A DNA stretch of 64,000 nucleotides from G963664115 sp965216035 (GCA_965216035.1 CBDCFM010000017.1:248001-312000), one strand, 5' to 3'; shown: positions 35,206-44,310, counted from the stretch's first letter. Numbers and translations are program-made. Notes: generated from the letters alone by a model not told the origin.

Positions 35206-36156
35206 TTACCGGGTGGACGGTTTGTCTGTAGCCTTGATTGTGGGAGCGGGCTCGCGGTCAACGCCGGGGACTTTCTTGAGAACACGATTCCACCACATCA
35301 GCGAACCGGTGACAAACAGTATCGATGGAACCAGTCCCAACACCGCCCACGCAGCCTGGAGCGCGGGCTGCGTTCGGAACCTTCCGAAATGGAGTCGTGC
35401 AAGCCACTCGAGGGCAAGGTCTCCGAGACGTACCCTCAGGGGTTCGGGATTTGAAAAGTAGTCGACGGTCAACGTGAACGGATTCGGAAAAGCCAGGTAG
35501 ACCCCTGAAACAGCCCAGATCAGGAGCCAGGCAAAAATCCAGAACCCCAGAGCGCTGTGAATGTCCCAGTTGAACCGGGTCCAGTTCGTCCGCCACCGCA
35601 CCTTCATGCTCTGGCGCCATCGCCTCCGGCCGGGCCACCAAATGGCGGCCCCCGTCAACGCCAGGATTGTGATCACTCCGCCGCCGATGCCGTTGATCTC
35701 GCGGCCGGTGGACCCCAGCAGGAGATCGTCGTGAAGCCGTGCCACCCAGGTCACGACACCGACACCGAAGGGGAACACATCTCCGAGATTCTCCCCAGTA
35801 TAAGGATTGAACAGGCGGTCTCGAACGTGGTCGCTGGACTCCAGCCTCACTGACATCGCGGGTCGACGTTCGGTCACGCGGCTGGCGATTCGGGCAATCT
35901 CGTAGCCCGGGTACACACGTTGTGCGGCCAGCTTCATTTCTTCTTCGGAGAGTATTGCGGCATCGGGCTGGAACTCCGGCAGTGGCGTGCCCACTATTGC
36001 GACGATTTGGGCCCGGTAGACGAGAATACTCCCGGTGACACTGAGCATCACAATGTAGAGGCCGAGGACCAATCCGATCCAGAGGTGAATCTGGAACAGT
36101 GCGCGGCGAAGCCAGACACTTCGAGGCTGATCGATCCACTGCTTGAGGACGTTCAT
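35206..36156 (-). CDS. PepSY-associated transmembrane protein
   Basis: The 316-residue protein starts at MNVLKQWIDQPRSVWL. The first membrane segment is WIGLVLGLYIVMLSVTGSIL, followed by a periplasmic PepSY-like region (RVYPGYEIARIASRVTERRP). Three more membrane segments follow. Histidines in FQIHLWIG, ARLHDDLLLG and WDIHSALGFW are the probable heme or metal ligands of this family. Members are linked to ferric siderophore reduction or respiratory chains. The frame stays open upstream through the end of an unrelated gene (see next entry). Confidence 0.85.
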   Translation of the reverse strand: MNVLKQWIDQPRSVWLRRALFQIHLWIGLVLGLYIVMLSVTGSILVYRAQIVAIVGTPLPEFQPDAAILSEEEMKLAAQRVYPGYEIARIASRVTERRPAMSVRLESSDHVRDRLFNPYTGENLGDVFPFGVGVVTWVARLHDDLLLGSTGREINGIGGGVITILALTGAAIWWPGRRRWRQSMKVRWRTNWTRFNWDIHSALGFWIFAWLLIWAVSGVYLAFPNPFTLTVDYFSNPEPLRVRLGDLALEWLARLHFGRFRTQPALQAAWAVLGLVPSILFVTGSLMWWNRVLKKVPGVDREPAPTIKATDKPSTR

Positions 36157-36159
36157 GAG

Positions 36160-36339
36160 TGGTGCTGGCACGGGTGGGAGGCCGCCTTCTTGCCTCACGT
36201 CGCCGACCCACGGGCCGATATCGCTGAACAGGTTTTCCCGAATCTCGGCCGTGCCTGCCGCGTCAAACGAGACACGATGAAGTGGGTTCGTATGTAGGCC
36301 GCCGATAAACAGGTTGCCTTGCCACGCGGGCATTGTCAA
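36160..36339 (-). pseudogene. tail of a PQQ-type sugar dehydrogenase, read in frame into the PepSY gene
   Basis: About 60 codons just upstream read PAWQGNLFIGGLHTNPLHRV, SFDAAGTAEIRENLFSDIG, PWVGDVRQEGG. This resembles the last blade of soluble aldose/glucose dehydrogenases (x-W-x-G-N-L-F-x-G-x-L, then R-x-R-D-V). Only this tail exists; the catalytic body is absent upstream. It is joined without a stop to the PepSY start. It is probably a deletion scar, or less likely an N-terminal extension. Confidence 0.55.
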
Positions 36340-36629
36340 CTTGGATGATGCCTGCGAGACTCACCGGGCGAGTACCATCCGATCCCTCAATTGGGGCTAC
36401 GGGAATCCTCGCAAAATCATCGGTCTGACCGTCTGGCTGAACCAAAGATTCGGTGTCCGTTTCCGAGGAGTCGAACATCTGCGGGCCAGGCCATATGCGG
36501 GCCAAGCAGGGAGTCGTGGTGTCGGACACGACAATTCGCCTAGGAAAGAATACGATACTTCCATCAATGTCGACAGTGACTTCCGTATGACTTGACAGTG
36601 TCCGAAGCACAGAGTGACAGGAGCCAGAT

Positions 36630-37712
36630 ATGAGTGAAAAATCCATCGTTCAGTCGGTGATCGCCGACGTCGGAGGCGCGTTCGCAGCCGGACTGGGTTA
36701 CATCGGAGATCGCCTCGGCCTCTTCAAGGTGGTTGCCCATAACGGGCCGGCTTCGAGTGACGCTATCGCCTCGAGTGCAGGTCTTGACGAACGCTACGTG
36801 AGGGAATGGCTCAGAGCCATGGTCAGTGCCGGTTACGTCGAACACAGGCCGACGGATGACGTGTACTCGATGACCGAAGAGCAGCGCCTCGTCCTGGCTG
36901 ATGAGGGATCACCCATTTTCGCCGCCGGCGCATTCCAGTTCGCGTTGCCGTCGCTAATGCAGACCGAACGGGTGATTGAAGCATTCCGAAATGGCGGGGG
37001 TATATCGTACGCGGAACTCGGAAAAGAAATTCCTGAGGCGATCGACCGGATGCACCGCCCATGGTTCGACCACCAAATGACGTCCCAGTGGCTACCGAGA
37101 GCCGGTAACCTTCAAGAAAGGCTAGCGACTGGGATCCGGGTCCTCGACGTCGGCTGTGGTCTGGGACGCTCCACCGTTGCCCTGGCCCATGCGTACCCGG
37201 CTTCAACCATCATCGGTATCGACCCGCATCCGGAGAGTATCGATAAGGCACGCGCACTGGCAAGTGAAAGGAACGTGCAGAACGCAGAGTTTCGCGACAT
37301 CAACTTAGAACAGCTGTCCGGAGACGAACGCTTCGATCTGATACTGGCCATCGACTGCATCCACGACATGTCCGATCCCGTCGGCGCGCTCCGCGACGTT
37401 CGAAAGTTACTCGACAAAAGTGGAAACCTGTTCTGGTCTGAACCGACGGGATCTCACGAGCCCATGGCAAACCGCGATCCGGTTGGAAAGATGCGTTCGA
37501 ACCTCAGTCCGTATCATTGCCTGACGGTTTCACTGGCATCGGGAGGCGCCGGATTGGGCACGATCATCGGAGAAGCCGGTGCCCGGCAGCTTGCGGCGGA
37601 AGCCGGATTCAGAGGCTTCAAAAAACTGGACATCCAGAGCACGATGCAACAATTCTTCCTCCTCTCTTCCTCCTCGGGAACGGAAACCGCATGCCACCGA
37701 TTGAATGATTGA
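36630..37712 (+). CDS. class I methyltransferase with N-terminal winged helix
   Basis: The 360-residue protein follows AGGAG by 8 bases. Residues 20-80 form a winged-helix dimerisation domain (ASSDAIASSAGLDERYVREW, LRAMVSAGYVEH). The SAM-binding motif I is IRVLDVGCGLGRSTVALAHA, followed by IIGIDPHPESIDKARALA and FDLILAIDCIHDM. Such enzymes methylate small molecules. A substrate cannot be given. It is followed by a second methyltransferase gene, but with a 224-base gap. Confidence 0.88.
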   Translation: MSEKSIVQSVIADVGGAFAAGLGYIGDRLGLFKVVAHNGPASSDAIASSAGLDERYVREWLRAMVSAGYVEHRPTDDVYSMTEEQRLVLADEGSPIFAAGAFQFALPSLMQTERVIEAFRNGGGISYAELGKEIPEAIDRMHRPWFDHQMTSQWLPRAGNLQERLATGIRVLDVGCGLGRSTVALAHAYPASTIIGIDPHPESIDKARALASERNVQNAEFRDINLEQLSGDERFDLILAIDCIHDMSDPVGALRDVRKLLDKSGNLFWSEPTGSHEPMANRDPVGKMRSNLSPYHCLTVSLASGGAGLGTIIGEAGARQLAAEAGFRGFKKLDIQSTMQQFFLLSSSSGTETACHRLND

Positions 37713-37936
37713 CAGCCTGGGTTTCCGGTCTCCGCCCCAGAATTCGGCTCGCCAGTCAGCGTTTCGACAAAAAATAACGCCGACTGAGACGGCACAGATT
37801 AATCGGATCATTTGTAACTCTTTGAAAATAATTGGGGTTGGGCGGGCAACGCCGGTGTTGCTGTTTGTGGAGGATGAATTGCACTGCGTTTCTTTGGTAC
37901 GAAACCGGTTTTAGACGAGTAAGGGAGTGAAACCCG

Positions 37937-38815
37937 ATGATCGATACACACATTACCCTGCAACTCCGGCGGGACGGGCGATCCGGAAACTTTGATCTGG
38001 ACTTTCAGGAATGGGACGGCTCGACGATCGAAATCGGATTCACAGATCGTTTGCATGACAACGGCGGTACGATTCGTTTCGACGGCGCGACCTCCAATGC
38101 GATCATCACGAGTCGCACCCCCTACACAGGCAGCCTCGCCGAAGAGGAAGAATACGATCAGTACTTCGGATCCATTGTGAGTTCATTTTCAAATGCGTTG
38201 ACATTCGGCTGGTCACCGGAACCGTCGCGAATGGTGACTTACGACGAGTCGTATCACCAGGGCAACAACTATACGAGGGGGGATCCGAAGGAAGTCGAGA
38301 TTAAGAGTGTTCAAGCAACGATTATCAAAGAACTGGCCAACCCGGCCAAATGCGTCATCGCCGGGTGCTCGAACGGTGAACTGGTCCGGCAATGCCGCAA
38401 TCAAGACATCGACGCGCACGGTTTCGACGTCATACCCAATCTGCAAGACATTGCGTTTGAGGAGGTCCGAGACTTCCTCCGTATCGGATCGCTCACCGAT
38501 ATTCCTTTCGATGCGAGCGATGGGTTCGACACGCTGATAGCGATTGATGTCCTGGAACACATCCCCGAACGGGACATATACGCAATGGTGGATGAATGGA
38601 CTCGGATGGGTGTTCAAAAGCTGGTGTTACTGATTAACCTGAACCAATTCTGGTTTCCAGGACACATCACGCTGCGTCCGATGTCCTGGTGGGCCGAGCA
38701 GTGGCAATCCCGTTTCAGGCTCAGCCAAACCCTGCGCAGAGTGGAACACCTGCCGCTGGTTTACAGCAATAGCGGACACTACAATCAGCAATGGACGCTG
38801 TGGGAACGGGTGTGA
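37937..38815 (+). CDS. SAM-dependent methyltransferase-like protein
   Basis: The 292-residue protein has an N-terminal beta-rich part of about 100 residues, then a weak class I methyltransferase core: KCVIAGCSNGELVRQCRN (motif I), AHGFDVIPNLQDIA, and the motif IV region FDTLIAIDVLEHIPERDI. The C-terminus is aromatic-rich (PMSWWAEQWQSRF). This resembles methyltransferases of surface glycan clusters. GAGTGAAACC precedes the start. The call rests on fold motifs only. Confidence 0.75.
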   Translation: MIDTHITLQLRRDGRSGNFDLDFQEWDGSTIEIGFTDRLHDNGGTIRFDGATSNAIITSRTPYTGSLAEEEEYDQYFGSIVSSFSNALTFGWSPEPSRMVTYDESYHQGNNYTRGDPKEVEIKSVQATIIKELANPAKCVIAGCSNGELVRQCRNQDIDAHGFDVIPNLQDIAFEEVRDFLRIGSLTDIPFDASDGFDTLIAIDVLEHIPERDIYAMVDEWTRMGVQKLVLLINLNQFWFPGHITLRPMSWWAEQWQSRFRLSQTLRRVEHLPLVYSNSGHYNQQWTLWERV

Positions 38816-38907
38816 ACGCAGGCGCAGTCTGGAAACAAAGTTCGCTGTTGCTCCGACGTGATCGGCACAGTTTCCTCACACAGAACTCGTGAATTCTGCC
38901 ACCGGCT

Positions 38908-39384
38908 TTGAGTGCCCGTGCCCCTCAACGTAGTTGTGGCCTTCGAATGCCGCGTCGAGTTTCGGACGCAGTAGCGCCGCCCTCATTCTACGCGGTCGTT
39001 CATGAATCTATCCATGGCCGAACGATCATTGCCCACTGTCATCATCCGTTAGACGGGGCCGAAGAAGTATCCCTCGCTCGAGAGGTTCAAGCCGGCGCGG
39101 ACAATCCGGATCGGGTGCATCTCGTGACGGGCTTGAGTTTTCGGGAGCTTGTGGCGCTTGTCGACTCTGTGGATTTGCTGGTGAGCCACGATACTGGACC
39201 GAGGCGTATCGGACCGGCCTTAGGCGTGCCAACGGTCGGAATATTCGTCGGTGGATCACCGCATCTTTACCGTCCCACCGGTCCGCTGGAGCAATATGTC
39301 GAGGGGAACTCAACGGAGGAGATTGGAGTCGAGACGGTGATCGGCGCAATGGATAAAATCTGGAAGCGCATCAACCTTGCTTAG
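38908..39384 (+). pseudogene. GT9 glycosyltransferase remnant, C-terminal third
   Basis: From about 39059 the frame closely matches the end of the intact GT9 at 12141-13157: EEVSLAREVQAGADNPDRVH, SVDLLVSHDTGPRRIGPALG and PTVGIFVGGSPHLYRPTGPL. The preceding 150 bases are recognisable only as decayed sequence, and the N-terminal 200 residues are missing. The M of DTGPMHIG has become R. It is followed at 39446 by the same small gene that follows the intact copy. Confidence 0.85.
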
Positions 39385-39445
39385 ACTGAACGGCGATTTT
39401 CAGCTGATCGTGTGGTGATGCGCCCGAAACCCGAGGGAGATACCA

Positions 39446-39763
39446 ATGATCTACAGAGTTACAGCCAGGTATCTGGCAGACAAAGCCCCTGAGTTTTATC
39501 AGAAACTGACCGATGGGACGATTGAAAACCAGAGACCGGACGGTCAAGAAATCCTGGCCTCGATGGAGCGGGCAAAGATCACCGATTCGGGCACGATCGA
39601 GTGGTATGAGACCTGTTATTGTGCGACACCATTGGCGCACGAAAGATCCACGGTCTACGACTTCTATCTGACAGAAATAAACGCCGTCGAAGTCGACGAC
39701 TATGGAACCTCGGAAGGTAGGTCGTTCTGGTCTTTTCTCAGGGAAGTTTCGGCAGAGGTTTAG
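39446..39763 (+). CDS. small unknown protein, full-length paralogue
   Basis: The 105-residue protein begins MIYRVTARYLADKAPEFYQK, with TIEWYETCYCATPLAHERST and VYDFYLTEINAVEVDDYG. It is about three-quarters identical to the 83-residue product at 13234, but continues another 22 residues to SFWSFLREVSAEV. GAGGGAG lies upstream. It stays intact while its GT9 neighbour is decayed, suggesting a function of its own. No known family, no signal peptide. Its last 26 bases overlap the convergent alcohol dehydrogenase gene. Confidence 0.75.
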   Translation: MIYRVTARYLADKAPEFYQKLTDGTIENQRPDGQEILASMERAKITDSGTIEWYETCYCATPLAHERSTVYDFYLTEINAVEVDDYGTSEGRSFWSFLREVSAEV

Positions 39764-40811
39764 CTCCCGACACTAGAGTCTTGAGATCGATCACAAAGCG
39801 GTAACGGACATCTCCCTTGAGAATGCGCTCGTATGCTTCGTTCACGTCTACGATCGCAATCACTTCGACATCAGACGTAATGCCGTTGGCCCCGCAGTAG
39901 TCGAGTGTCTCCTGCGTCTCGCGAATACTGCCGATGAGCGAACCTGCAAGCCTGCGGCGCGCAACAATCAGCGGCCCGGCACTGACCGGGGCAGGCGACG
40001 GGGGAATGCCCAAAAGGACCATCGTTCCGTCGCGGTTCAACATGCCGATATACGGATTCAGATGGTGAGGTGCGGAAACCGTGTCGATGACGAGGTTAAA
40101 GCGGTTCGACAGCGGAGCCGGGTTCATACCCTTCGTAATTATGAAATCGCTCGCACCCAGGCGGCGCGCGTCGTCCTCTTTAGACGTCGATGTGCTCAGC
40201 ACTGTGACGTCGGCGCCCATGGACGCTGCCAACTTGACCGCCATGTGACCCAGTCCGCCGAGCCCGACGACGCCAACGCGGTCGCCTGTAGAAACCCCGA
40301 AGTGTTTAAGCGGTGAGTAGGTCGTGACACCCGCGCACAGCAAGGGAGCGGTTGCTGCAAGATCCAGACCTGGCGGCACGCGGAGCACGTAGTTGTGATC
40401 CACGACGATCTCGGATGAATATCCGCCGAAGGTCCGCGTTTTACCGTCCCTTTCGACAGTGTTATAGGTCCACACGGCCGGACCCGAGCAATACTGCTCC
40501 ATCCCATGCCCACAGCTTTCGCACTCGCGGCAGGAGTCCACGAAACAGCCAACACCTGCCAGATCGCCTTCCTTGAAACTCGCTACGTTGCTGCCCACGC
40601 CGCCCACACGACCGATGATTTCGTGACCGGGCACCATCGGGTAGTTCGCGGTCTGCCAGTCGTTTCGTGCGTGGTGTATGTCGGCATGGCAAATACCGCA
40701 ATACAAGATCTGGATTAGAACGTCGTCTGGACCCGGGTCCCGTCTCTCAAAGCTAAAAGGCTCAAGCCTGGAATCAGGGCCATGAGTGGCGTATCCGTGT
40801 GTCGCTCGCAT
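39738..40811 (-). CDS. zinc-dependent alcohol dehydrogenase (cinnamyl/YahK type)
   Basis: The 357-residue protein has the catalytic zinc site CGICHADIHHARNDW, VPGHEIIGRV, and structural zinc cysteines CFVDSCRECESCGHGMEQYC. The Rossmann motif is VGVVGLGGLGHMAVKLAASM. It is NADP(H)-dependent by similarity to CAD/YahK-type aldehyde reductases, which reduce aldehydes to alcohols. All ligands appear intact. It is the last gene on this strand before a convergent small gene. Confidence 0.93.
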   Translation of the reverse strand: MRATHGYATHGPDSRLEPFSFERRDPGPDDVLIQILYCGICHADIHHARNDWQTANYPMVPGHEIIGRVGGVGSNVASFKEGDLAGVGCFVDSCRECESCGHGMEQYCSGPAVWTYNTVERDGKTRTFGGYSSEIVVDHNYVLRVPPGLDLAATAPLLCAGVTTYSPLKHFGVSTGDRVGVVGLGGLGHMAVKLAASMGADVTVLSTSTSKEDDARRLGASDFIITKGMNPAPLSNRFNLVIDTVSAPHHLNPYIGMLNRDGTMVLLGIPPSPAPVSAGPLIVARRRLAGSLIGSIRETQETLDYCGANGITSDVEVIAIVDVNEAYERILKGDVRYRFVIDLKTLVSGAKPLPKLP

Positions 40812-40923
40812 GTGCCACGACTCCTCTATCTAAATCGATTGTGGCGTTTAATCGGCGTTTAATCTTGGATGAGTCCGAAATTCTGGAACCGATAACAAAC
40901 CACCAGCGGGCCCCGAGGTTTGA

Positions 40924-41457
40924 CTAAGCCGTGCTCTGCCTGAGCGACCGCACTGCATCAGCGACCCGGCGACCTAGAGCCTTAGCATGCTCGACGTTCT
41001 CGACTGGGACCGGCTCGGTCAGCGCGAAGCCTAAACCCGGAGCGGCAACCGTCAGCGCTGCGATCGCCTCAGAAAAGGCCGAGAGTCCCGGTTCAGACCC
41101 GAAAGCCATGCCCACCTTTCCACCCAGCTTTCCTTCAGACCCCAGCCGGGCCAGCAGGTCCAGATAGGCTCTCCATTCCCCCGACGGCCAGTTGAACTCG
41201 CCAGGCACTCCGAACACGAGTGCGTCTGAGGCCACCACGTCCGCCTCCGCAGGCGCAACATATTCTTTTTTCATCCGCAAGAGAGACTCGGTGACTTCGG
41301 GGCGCTCGCCCATGTTTGCAACGGGAGCAGCGTCGGGCATGCGCCTCAAACGAATATGGGCTCTACTCTGAACGGCACCTACGGCCGCAGCCATCGAGAG
41401 CCGCTCGGTAGTACCGCGAGTGGAATAGAAAGCGATCATGACGATGATCGGAGACAT
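40924..41457 (-). CDS. flavodoxin-like NAD(P)H:quinone oxidoreductase
   Basis: The 177-residue protein has an FMN phosphate loop near the N-terminus (IAFYSTRGTTERLSMAAA) and the flavodoxin-type stretch DALVFGVPGEFNWPSGEWRA, then KVGMAFGSEPG. It resembles WrbA, which reduces quinones by two electrons. It lies 10 bases downstream of the pirin gene on the same strand, so they probably form one unit against oxidative or electrophile stress. Confidence 0.82.
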   Translation of the reverse strand: MSPIIVMIAFYSTRGTTERLSMAAAVGAVQSRAHIRLRRMPDAAPVANMGERPEVTESLLRMKKEYVAPAEADVVASDALVFGVPGEFNWPSGEWRAYLDLLARLGSEGKLGGKVGMAFGSEPGLSAFSEAIAALTVAAPGLGFALTEPVPVENVEHAKALGRRVADAVRSLRQSTA

Positions 41458-41467
41458 GCGATAGGCG

Positions 41468-42178
41468 TCAATGTAAATCGAACAGGAGGACTTCCCCGCC
41501 GTCGGATCCGCTACCTACGAGGGACAACGCCTCCTCACTAACACAGGCAGCGCCATCGCCCTCCCTCAACAGGTGCCCGTTCAGGGAGCTCTCGCCCCGC
41601 ACGACCTGCACCCACGCATAACGATTGGGGCCCAGGACATAGTTTACGCCTTCTCCTGTCGCAACTTCCCCCACAAGCAGTCGGGTATCTTGATTAATAA
41701 CGGCTGCTGCCTCGCCGACACTCGCCTCGGACCCGGCCAACAGGCGCAGTCTTCCCCGTTTCTCCTCGGGAGAGAACGCAATTTGCTGGTAGGACGGGGT
41801 CAAATCCTGGGATCTCGGCTCGATCCAGATCTGCATCATGTGGAGGGGCTTGGTTTCAGATGCGTTGAACTCGCTGTGCACAATCCCGTTGCCGGCCGAC
41901 ATCAGCTGGATCTCGTTCGGACCCATCGCGTGCTGCTCCCCCATGCTGTCTCGGTGCATGAGCTGTCCCTCCAGAACGTAACTGATGATCTCCATATCCC
42001 GGTGCGCGTGGGGACCGAAACCTTTCCCGGGACTGATGCGATCTTCGTTCATCACACGCAAGGAGCGAAAACCGGTAAATTCTGGATCGTTGTAGTTTGC
42101 GAATGAGAAGGTGAAACGTCCCCTCAGCCAGCCAAGGTCAGTGCGGCCGCGCTCTTCACTCTTGCGGATTTCGATCAT
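41468..42178 (-). CDS. pirin-family protein
   Basis: This 236-residue two-domain cupin reads FGPHAHRDMEIISYVLEGQL, then MHRDSMGEQHAMGPNEIQLM and GIVHSEFNASETKPLHMMQI. The metal ligands (two H in the PHAHRDME block, then H and E) are all present. Bacterial pirins such as YhhW open quercetin-type rings or act as redox-sensing regulators. The location directly before a quinone reductase suggests a role in phenol or quinone handling. Confidence 0.92.
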   Translation of the reverse strand: MIEIRKSEERGRTDLGWLRGRFTFSFANYNDPEFTGFRSLRVMNEDRISPGKGFGPHAHRDMEIISYVLEGQLMHRDSMGEQHAMGPNEIQLMSAGNGIVHSEFNASETKPLHMMQIWIEPRSQDLTPSYQQIAFSPEEKRGRLRLLAGSEASVGEAAAVINQDTRLLVGEVATGEGVNYVLGPNRYAWVQVVRGESSLNGHLLREGDGAACVSEEALSLVGSGSDGGEVLLFDLH

Positions 42179-42364
42179 AACTTCATCGCCGGTGGGTTCC
42201 TACGCCCTGACTATCGGTTCTCAAGGTCATTACAATATCGACGACGGTCTCGGCGGCAGCCTCCACGTCGCTGCCCGCGTGGTTTCATTCTGCGAGCGCG
42301 GTCTGTGACCGCATAACATTTGCCCGTGTGCGCTCAAAGACCGCACCTAGAGTGCGGCTTGCCT

Positions 42365-43267
42365 TTATTCGCCCCCGCCAAGTTCGGAGAACAACTGGCG
42401 TACAAAGCGTTCCGAGCTGCCTGCCGCGTTCGGCATGTCTCGGTCGAATGCCGAGGTGGGCCGCGCTGCAAGGACCTGTTCGATCGTCATACCCCGCGCC
42501 ACCAATTCAGCCACAGCGTCTCGAACTTCCAACAGCATGTCCCGATGGGCTTGTACGCCATCCCGGTCCACGATGGGGCCGTGACCTGGAATGACTTTCG
42601 TCTGGGGCCCGGCCATACTCAGCGTCTGTCCCAACCCGGCCAGCATGCCGTCGAGCGACCCACCATTGTTGAGGTCAATGTTGGGATATCCGTTCGTGCG
42701 GTAGTAGTCGCCCGCCATCAACGCATCGTTGTTCTCGAAATAAATCAAGGTATCACCGTCGGTGTGGGCCGACCGGATGGGTATCAGATGGACCCTCTCA
42801 CCGTTCATGTGAAGGGTGACCGGTCCGTCGTAAGTCAGGATCGAAAGCGCATCGGGTGGCGGTGCATTGTCGCCCGTGGTCTCGGCCATCCGCTGGCGCA
42901 GCTGATCGCGCGCCATCAGCGTCACTCCCAGGTTCGCCAGGTTTGCGTTTCCTCCGGTGTGATCGCGGTGCAGGTGGGTGTTCACCGCGAAACGAATCGG
43001 GGCGTCTGAAATCTCGGCTATCGCGGCGACGATCTTCTCAGTCAGCGGTGCAAACTGAGTATCCACAAGGAAGACGCCGTCAGGTCCGACCAACGCGCCG
43101 ACCCTGCCTCCCTGGCCGTCGAGCGTATAGAAATTTTCACTGTGCCGTGTCATCCGGATCTCGACCTGGCTGAAATCAGCGCCCTGTGCCCGACCGGTTT
43201 GAGACATCCCGAACAGGGCCAGGATCAACAGGCCCACGCGTACGTGGCGTATCGCCGTAGTCTTCAT
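42365..43267 (-). CDS. exported metallo-beta-lactamase-fold hydrolase
   Basis: The 300-residue protein has AAGGAGC 8 bases before an ATG that opens MKTTAIRHVRVGLLILALFG, a signal peptide. The zinc motif VNTHLHRDHTGGNANL is intact, and further ligands lie in IRSAHTDGDTLIYF and VIPGHGPIVD. It is a periplasmic hydrolase of unknown substrate, of the type annotated as cyclase or quinoprotein relay. It contrasts with the ligand-less homologous fold at 32134-33180. Confidence 0.9.
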   Translation of the reverse strand: MKTTAIRHVRVGLLILALFGMSQTGRAQGADFSQVEIRMTRHSENFYTLDGQGGRVGALVGPDGVFLVDTQFAPLTEKIVAAIAEISDAPIRFAVNTHLHRDHTGGNANLANLGVTLMARDQLRQRMAETTGDNAPPPDALSILTYDGPVTLHMNGERVHLIPIRSAHTDGDTLIYFENNDALMAGDYYRTNGYPNIDLNNGGSLDGMLAGLGQTLSMAGPQTKVIPGHGPIVDRDGVQAHRDMLLEVRDAVAELVARGMTIEQVLAARPTSAFDRDMPNAAGSSERFVRQLFSELGGGE

Positions 43268-43478
43268 AGCTCGCTGCTCCTTAGACTTTGGGTTCCAACT
43301 GGCAAGCGTGCACTCTGGCAAAAGCCTCGCATAAAAAGATGATACTTCGCCCAAGCTGGACGGAGTAACGAATCCGTTCGCGCAAAAAACGGGCTGGTGC
43401 TATTGTGCCGCCGGGCGCCGCTTGAGCGGCGGGGCAACTCGCCCGCAGCCGGGGCCACGGGGACCGCCGGGGGGAAGA

Positions 43479-43625
43479 TCACTCGAGCCTCAGCTCATCG
43501 ATGATCCCGTCAATCGAGTTCGTGCTCGCCCGGCCCCCCTCCTGCCAACCGTATTCGTCGCTTTCGAGCACCCGCACGATGTCTTCTTTAGTCATGTTGT
43601 CACGGAGCATCTGCGTCACGCGCAC
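43479..43625 (-). pseudogene. C-terminal gene fragment, head-to-head with the next fragment
   Basis: About 48 codons read VTQMLRDNMTKEDIVRVLES, YGWQEGGRASTNSIDGIIDE and end at a normal stop. The helical T-K-E-D-I-V plus YGW ending looks like a genuine protein tail. It resembles the C-terminal helix of some MBL-fold hydrolases, though this is not firm. The upstream side is lost at the junction near 43622. Confidence 0.45.
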
Positions 43626-43887
43626 GATCGAATTGCACCTGATCCGAGATAGCCCGCATGCCGACGGGGCCATCATGGCGTACCTGCCCGAGGAGAAGAT
43701 GCTCATCGAAGCCGATATCTTCGACTCGCCGGGCCCGGGTGTGCCGGCACTGACGGAAGGCATGGCGACGGTCGCCAATCTCGTGGACAACATCGAACGA
43801 CTCAATCTGGACGTTCAGCAGCTTCTTCCGATACACGCACCGGGCGTGGTTCCATTGTCGGAACTCTATGAAGCCGCCGGTCGGTAA
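43621..43887 (+). pseudogene. MBL-fold hydrolase C-terminal fragment
   Basis: The segment encodes RTIELHLIRDSPHADGAIMA, YLPEEKMLIEADIFDSPGPG and LLPIHAPGVVPLSELYEAAG. The pattern of a second-site H and D (SPHADG, EADIFD) and a late HAPG histidine is that of a metallo-beta-lactamase C-terminal half. The N-terminal half with HxHxDH is missing; a foreign fragment in opposite orientation abuts it. Confidence 0.7.
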
Positions 43888-43920
43888 AACGGTGGCTGTT
43901 GGGCCAACAAGCGCCCTGCC

Positions 43921-44310
43921 CTAATCTTCCCAGTTTCCAACCGTGCTCCCGTCGGCGAACTTCGCGCCGACAAATCCACCGGCCGGGGAACCGTTGAGCA
44001 TCGGTCTGATCCGCAGGGTCACCTGGGCATCGGGCGGGAACGTCGAAGGGCGAATGCCGCGTCGCGCCAGGGAATTCGGGCTACCCCACTCGACGCTCCA
44101 TTCTTCTCTCTGCGAACGCTCATCGATCACCCAGACTTGGATCCAGGTGTGAGGATTCTGGAACTGAAATTCCTTGATCGTGCCCGTAATTTCTTTGATT
44201 TCATCCGCATTGAAACCCGCACTCGAGTGGTGCGCTATCGCGGGCTGAATGGCGACCAGGAATCCCACGACGCCCAGACCTGCAAGCGCCAGGCTAAGCA
44301 CAAACTTCAT
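43921..44310 (-). CDS. exported DUF6152-family protein
   Basis: The 129-residue protein has a signal peptide (MKFVLSLALAGLGVVGFLVA) followed directly by the family's HHSSAGFNADEIKEITGTIK, then FQFQNPHTWIQVW and VEWGSPNSLARRGI. Proteins of this type have an OB-like small beta fold and may sit in the periplasm. Function unknown. It is followed leftward by gene fragments, and upstream by an exported protein on the same strand; the two correspond to the halves of the fusion at 22031-23005. Confidence 0.88.
   Translation of the reverse strand: MKFVLSLALAGLGVVGFLVAIQPAIAHHSSAGFNADEIKEITGTIKEFQFQNPHTWIQVWVIDERSQREEWSVEWGSPNSLARRGIRPSTFPPDAQVTLRIRPMLNGSPAGGFVGAKFADGSTVGNWED

Noticed and set aside
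35258..36211. 317-codon minus-strand frame in another phase
   Set aside because: Arg/Pro-rich shadow of the PepSY gene, no membrane or domain pattern.
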